Assembly: GCA_015501075.1 (NCBI GenBank)
Contig: JADNYJ010000453.1
Location: 1-25,546, forward strand
Length of the DNA: 25,546 nucleotides
Reading direction: 5' to 3'
Origin: Gymnopilus junonius
Taxonomy: Eukaryota; Basidiomycota; Agaricomycetes; Agaricales; Galerinaceae
This document shows, in pieces, positions 21,202 to 25,546 of the stretch. The translations under genes were made by a program, and so were the position numbers. Numbering within the stretch: position 1 is the stretch's first letter; every line of letters starts with the position of its first letter. Under the pieces are notes generated by a model. It was not told where the DNA came from. It worked only from the letters and a program-made list of their open reading frames with translations, and did not search any database.

Positions 21202-23164
21202 TTAAGCGAATCCACCCAATTCCAATACGTCAATATTCTCCTTCGTCAACCCTCTCTTTCTCCTATTGACCTTCCCAGCCTCTCTATGTCTCCTCTTCCA
21301 ATCCCGGGTCAGATCTCCTTTGGACTCCTCCCACCTTTTCTTAATCTCTTCTTCAGCATTCGGCGCTGCGGACTTGAAGAATCCAACGGCAGGGTTGCGC
21401 CAGTTCCACCCGTTGTCTTTGATAACGTCGAAAACGTCGCGTTGGCGAGCTTTGTTGACGGTGGTGTGGTCTTGAAAGGAGATAGGGAAAAGAGAGGACG
21501 CTTGGGGTCGAGGACTAACGGTGCTTGAGATGGTTGGGTCTGCAAAGTTATGGGTACTGAAGGTATGTAGACCGGTAACGATGTCGGCGCAGTGGTGTCT
21601 TTTGTTGTGCTGGCTCTCGAGCAGGTTCGTCGACGAAGAAAGGTAATGATTCGTCTAGCTCGATGTCGGGGTCAAGGTGACCGAGTAGCGAGAATCCTCC
21701 TGTAGATAACACAATGATAATATAAGCAGTCTCGAAAGACGACAGGAAAGAGCGCTTGTACCTTCTTCCTCTCTCGGAGCAAATAAGTCCTTTAATGTCG
21801 CCTTTTGAGCTGAAGCCAGGTTTTCCTTGAGCTTTGAAGGGTGCGTCTGAGGCTGAGTTCGTCAACATCCATTTCATTCCCTTGTCTTCGTCGTGCTCGG
21901 CGGCGGCATTCGTTGTCGACTTCCCGCCTTTCTTGGATTTAGCTCCACCTGTACCCTCCATAGGCACGACCTCAAAGGTGGGCTCATCCTCACCATCGGC
22001 CAGTATAACGTCCCTTTGATGAGTTCGTCGACGTCAATGTCGGACCCGACACTTTCTTCGCCGCCCAATCGTCTTCGTCGTTCCAAAGAGCGACTGTAGG
22101 AGGTTGAGAGATTGAAGTTTTTCTCGTTGGATCTCCGATGAGACCTCTAATGAGGCTGGGTAGCTTGAACGGGAATTGGGGCAGTATTTGCTTGGAGTGT
22201 GGGGGGATGTAGATCGGGGTTGGGGCTTTGAAGGTCCAGACATAGGTTCGGAAATTCGAGTAGCTGGAGGAGAGGACAGGCGAGGAGCAGCCTCCGGAAT
22301 GGGCAGGACGGACTCTTCCTCGCTTTCACTGCTGCTTATGGGTTCTTCTTCATTCTCGACTAAAACTTCATCTTTCCTCTTCGTCGGCACTGTCACCTCC
22401 AAATCGAGGAAGATACCCTTGAGGTGTGTGCTACCGTATTTCGTCATATCAATCACCCTCCGCCTCGCACGAGTATCCGGGTCCTTAACTCTCTTCTTTT
22501 TCTTTTTCTCGTCCTTTTTGCTTTCGAGAAGGATCCTTCTTCTTCTGTTTTTTCTCCTCCTGGGGCTCCATAGGATGGGCAGGACGCATCTTAACAGGGC
22601 GTGTAATCCTTCCGAGAGCGGAACCTTCCATCCTGGACTGAACTGCGTTCTCGGGTGTGACAAGGGACATCTCTTCTGCGTAGACTGCATCGTTGTGGCG
22701 TTTTCGCTTTTTCTTTGGCGGTTCTTCAGCAGCCTTTTGGTTTTCAAGTGCGATTCTGAGAGGGGTTTGAAAGGTTCAGTGACAGCCAGTGTTTCGTGAA
22801 AAAAGATGGGCACCTTTCGCGAAAGTCTGGTTTTGCTTCTCCAAATCGTAACTTGGCACCTTTCCATGTAGAGCCGCTAAGCAGATTCATGCCTGTAGTT
22901 CAAAAGAATGGAATCCTTTAATCCAGTTCACTCCCGTTCTTAAAAATTGGAGAACGCGCTTACATTTCGCAAGCTTCCCAACTGTAGTCTCGAGGGTAAC
23001 ATAGCCAAACTTCTTAGGCTGCCCGACACCATCTAGGGCCCGAAACCATCCGCTGCTTTGACAGTGCCAAAGGTGGCTAGCCGACGTGAGATGTCCTCTG
23101 CTGATATTGAGGGTGTTAAACCAGAAATTATGAGCCGTTTGGTTATGGGAGCATCAGCGGACAT
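21202..23164 (-). CDS. NOP8: Nop8/NOL8-like nucleolar RRM protein (60S ribosome biogenesis)
   Basis: Nop8 is a nucleolar protein needed for 60S pre-ribosome assembly; NOL8 is the animal relative. Exons (transcript order): 22964-23164, 22814-22892, 21762-22755, 21202-21699. An N-terminal RRM opens with KRLIISGLTPSISAEDI and contains KKFGYVTLE as RNP1-like motif and WKGAKLRFGEAKPDF at its end. A Lys-rich disordered middle follows, then KYGSTHLKGIFLDLE, an acidic stretch (DEDDWGGEE, SDIDVDEL) and the family blocks LKDLFAPREEEGGFSLLGHLD and DELDES-type ELDESLPFF. It ends with IKKRWEESKGDLTRDWKRR and HREAGKVNRRKRG. Reading through needs several corrections: 23039-23041, about 22500-22540 (Lys run), 22081-22082, 22064-22066, 22012-22014, 21833-21835, one between 21560 and 21660, and 21488-21491. 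It is divergent from NUP53 over 226 bp. Confidence 0.85.
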
Positions 23165-23390
23165 GACAACCTGACTCCTAAAGTCTCCAGTAAGTTTTCA
23201 AAGAAAAGGAAGTATAGCTATTCGGTACCTTACAGAATTCTGTATCTGCGTTCAAATTGAAGAGGACAATTCAAAGCGCGTTCAGTACTTTTCTGGGTGG
23301 CTGTGCCTTTTGCTTGTGTGCCGCAAATAAAAGCTTGTCCCCTTTCGTCCACATTGTTCAAAGCCTTGTTTCTTGTCAACGTCTTTCACG
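23165..23390. promoter_or_regulatory. Shared bidirectional promoter of NOP8 and NUP53
   Basis: Only 226 bp separate the two start codons, which point away from each other, so both core promoters and both leaders must overlap or abut here. The plus-strand side ends in a pyrimidine-rich leader (TTTCTTGTCAACGTCTTTCACG) just before the NUP53 ATG. No clear TATA box is present. Confidence 0.6.
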
Positions 23391-24870
23391 ATGCAGAGCC
23401 CTCATTTCACGGTGGCAGGAATGTCGTCTACCACAACCACACATCACAGTCCAAATCTCAATAATTGGGGAAGCACCAGCACGAGTGGGCCACTTTCGTC
23501 GTCTTTCAGTGACTCGCTGTCGCAGTCTCGCAGCCATTACCAGTCTGGTTACCTTATGGTGAGCCATCAATCCTTTGAATTGAGGAGGCATATCCTGATT
23601 TTGATTTATAGTCTTCTACACAGAGCAATGTACGCGTTTGTGCAATTTTTCCAACAGGAAAGCAGAACTTGACGTGACAATTATTATAAAGACCGTGCCC
23701 CAGGGAAGCCAACGCGCCGACGAGGTTCCAGTTGTGAAAACCAAAGCCAAGATGAACCAAATACTCTCTAGGTCTACGACAGAGTTTGGCATGGACTCCA
23801 TGTTCCAAAGTAGCAGGTATGTTTCTTGGTCACGTCTGCTGTCAAAGCTAAACACGCTGACTTGTTCCGACTCGTCTTTTTTCACGCAAAGGCAGAACTT
23901 ACCAGACGAAGATGCCCCTCCAACAAGCTCAGTCTTCGACCTTCCTGACGAAATTAGCATGGAGGCTAGTCCTTCCATTTCCAGCCTAGGGTGAATAGGG
24001 TCTTTCTTATCATTCAACCCACTCTCATTCACAACTCTCTTTCCCTTGTGTGCTCAGAGGACACCTCACAGAAACGAGCGCCATTTACCCCCCGCCGTTC
24101 TACAACTACTCCCGCGCCTCAGCAACCAACTCAGCCACTCTATGTCATCGTGTTTGGATATCCTGTCGATAAGTACAGCCTCACAGTGGAATACTTCAAA
24201 TTCATTGGCCAAACATCGGAGCCGCAAGAGAGCACTGAACTGGTCAACTGCTTTAGAATTGGGTACCACGATCCTGGAGATGCATTCAGAGCGGTGAGGA
24301 AAAATGGAGAGGTGATCAGCGGAACGTTCATGATTGGCGTAAAATGGGCTGTATGTCTCTTTCTCTTTCTATTTTACATATATACTGTGTTCACTAGTAT
24401 ATGTGTTGACGATTATCCTAATTCATCTAGGATCCGGCCCAAGCTGAAGCCTTACTGCGGCAACAACCCATTATTCGCTCCCAATTCGCCACCTCAACAT
24501 CTCAACCCCAAAATATAACCTCACCCCTAGATACTCAAAACGCCATGGCGGTGGACTACCCCGATTCCTTCTCCCCCTCCTACTCAACCTCTCGGCCCGC
24601 CCATCATCACACCATGAGCACACCAACTCCCGTAGGCACTCCCATTAAACTCGCTCCTTCCGGAGCTGCATTCCGCAGAGCTCCCGCTGTATCCTCTGGT
24701 CCCAAACCAGCTACGCCTCAGCATGGACCTGTATGGGGGACTGGTTTACTTTCGACGCCTGTTGTGGTAGTGGTGGGACGGGTACGACGACGGCTGCGCC
24801 AAATGCGATGCAGACGTCACCTTCGAAGGGGCTGGTGGGTCAGATGTCAGATTTGATCTTTGGATGGTGA
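23391..24870 (+). CDS. NUP53: Nucleoporin Nup53/NUP35 (RRM_NUP35 domain)
   Basis: A component of the nuclear pore inner ring that binds Nup93/Nic96-type partners and the pore membrane. Exons: 23391-23558, 23612-23629 (18 nt), 23692-23816, 23892-23990, 24058-24350, 24431-24870; about 380 aa. The N-terminus is disordered and Ser/Thr-rich. VPVVKTKAKMNQ and FGMDSMFQSSRQ match the conserved linker, followed by LPDEDAPPTSSVFDLP. The atypical RRM (about 163-235) reads LYVIVFGYPVDKYSLTVEYF, NCFRIGYHDPGDAFRAVRKN and ISGTFMIGVKWAD. The end SKGLVGQMSDLIFGW is the C-terminal amphipathic membrane-binding helix. That helix is out of frame with the RRM unless one base is restored near 24761-24764. At exon 4/5 one G too many (GGG at 23989-23991) breaks the phase: reading CTA-G then AG-GAC gives SLEDTSQKRAPF. 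Confidence 0.94.
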
Positions 24871-25546
24871 TGGGTTTTAATACACAGAGGGCCCGTCGGT
24901 GTTTTACCTGCGTATGTTGGTATAGTTTTGCAGGTATGATCAGATGCAATAGAACAAGATTGCATCCTTGACTATATCGCAAACGTAATTAGTACGATCG
25001 CCTTTTCTTTCTGCTCGGAAAAGATCCAATGAAGAGACATTGATCAGATCCAACGAATTAGAATACATGCCAATCTGCCTCATGTTTGAGAAAGAGAGAA
25101 ATAATCGGTTTGGTGTTATTAGGCACATCCGTGGCTTTCGTGTGTTCTCTCCAAGATCTCTCTTCTGTTCTTCAAACTCAGCTGCGCGCAACCTCATCCT
25201 CGATTAGAAGAAGATTGGCTGCATCTCAGAGTGAGCGTGTCATATCACCCTAATTATATTGACACCTGTCAATTTGAAGTCGTCTACAGTTGTGCTTCGG
25301 GACTTCAAAAAGTCTCTAGAGCGGTCTGGAGACTAGGTCTCGAGTACGGTGCGCTAGCTGTATCAGCCAGAAATAATGCTGAATTACAATTGACGTCCTG
25401 GTTCTCCGGCCGGGGCATGCTTCCCCCACCGTCATCCGTCATATGATAGAGTACCTTATGTTTTGTGCTTGTCCACGTTGTTGATTTTCATGTTATAAAT
25501 TGAGTCCTTTGGATTTCTACTCAATTACTAAAGATCTTCCCTTCTG
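24871..25546. other. Region downstream of NUP53, nothing recognised
   Basis: This 676 bp runs to the window edge. A minus-strand open frame (24940-25197) begins with a charged stretch RLRAAEFEEQKRDLGENTRK that could be an exon of a gene entering from the right. There is no family match, and an in-frame stop lies just upstream of its ATG. Confidence 0.35.

Noticed and set aside
22176..22799. A 207-codon plus-strand open frame
   Set aside because: It is the reverse shadow of the NOP8 Lys/Glu- and Ser-rich middle: the poly-Phe/Leu runs mirror poly-Lys codons, and no domain is recognisable.
1..25546. tRNA, rRNA, CRISPR or tandem-repeat arrays
   Set aside because: Reading through both strands revealed no cloverleaf with A/B boxes, no rRNA-like segment and no regular spaced repeats; only isolated short repeats were found.

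Overview
The window looks like nuclear DNA from a basidiomycete fungus, most likely an agaricomycete. Genes are compact and intron-dense: up to 17 exons in 3.5 kb, mostly 41-95 bp GT-AG introns, and exons as short as 18-26 nt. All ten recognisable proteins belong to fungal families. No rRNA, tRNA, CRISPR array or complete mobile element was seen.

Layout, left to right: 3' end of an MFS sugar transporter (+, 3-421); CipC-like small stress protein (+, 928-1485); ARV1 sterol/lipid homeostasis protein (-, 1666-3012); RCC2-type beta-propeller protein with a C-terminal PHD finger (+, 4306/4358-6973); GNAT acetyltransferase A (+, 7698-8324); Pff1/ERMP1-type M28 membrane metallopeptidase (+, 9643-13129); a very large AT-hook / zinc-ribbon protein with an AlkB-like C-terminus (-, 13539-17926); GNAT acetyltransferase B, a paralogue of A with the same intron position (-, 18614-19271); Nop8/NOL8-type ribosome-biogenesis protein (-, 21202-23164); Nup53/NUP35 nucleoporin (+, 23391-24870). 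Nop8 and Nup53 diverge from a shared 226 bp promoter. The other spaces are intergenic, and two are long (8325-9642 and 19272-21201).

The genes do not form one pathway. Several act in the nucleus (RCC2-PHD, AT-hook protein, Nop8, Nup53), two in endomembranes (ARV1, M28 peptidase), and two are probably stress or metabolic accessory genes (CipC, GNATs).

The most important practical observation is that seven of the ten genes can only be read through by allowing single-base gains or losses. Nearly all of these fall in or next to short homopolymer runs, most are missing bases, and splice sites and conserved codons on both sides are otherwise intact. This looks more like residual sequencing error than decay, and it would mislead automatic gene models. 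The most novel genes are the AT-hook/zinc-ribbon/AlkB-like protein and the RCC2-PHD fusion. Protein lengths and residue numbers below assume the frame corrections described in each entry.
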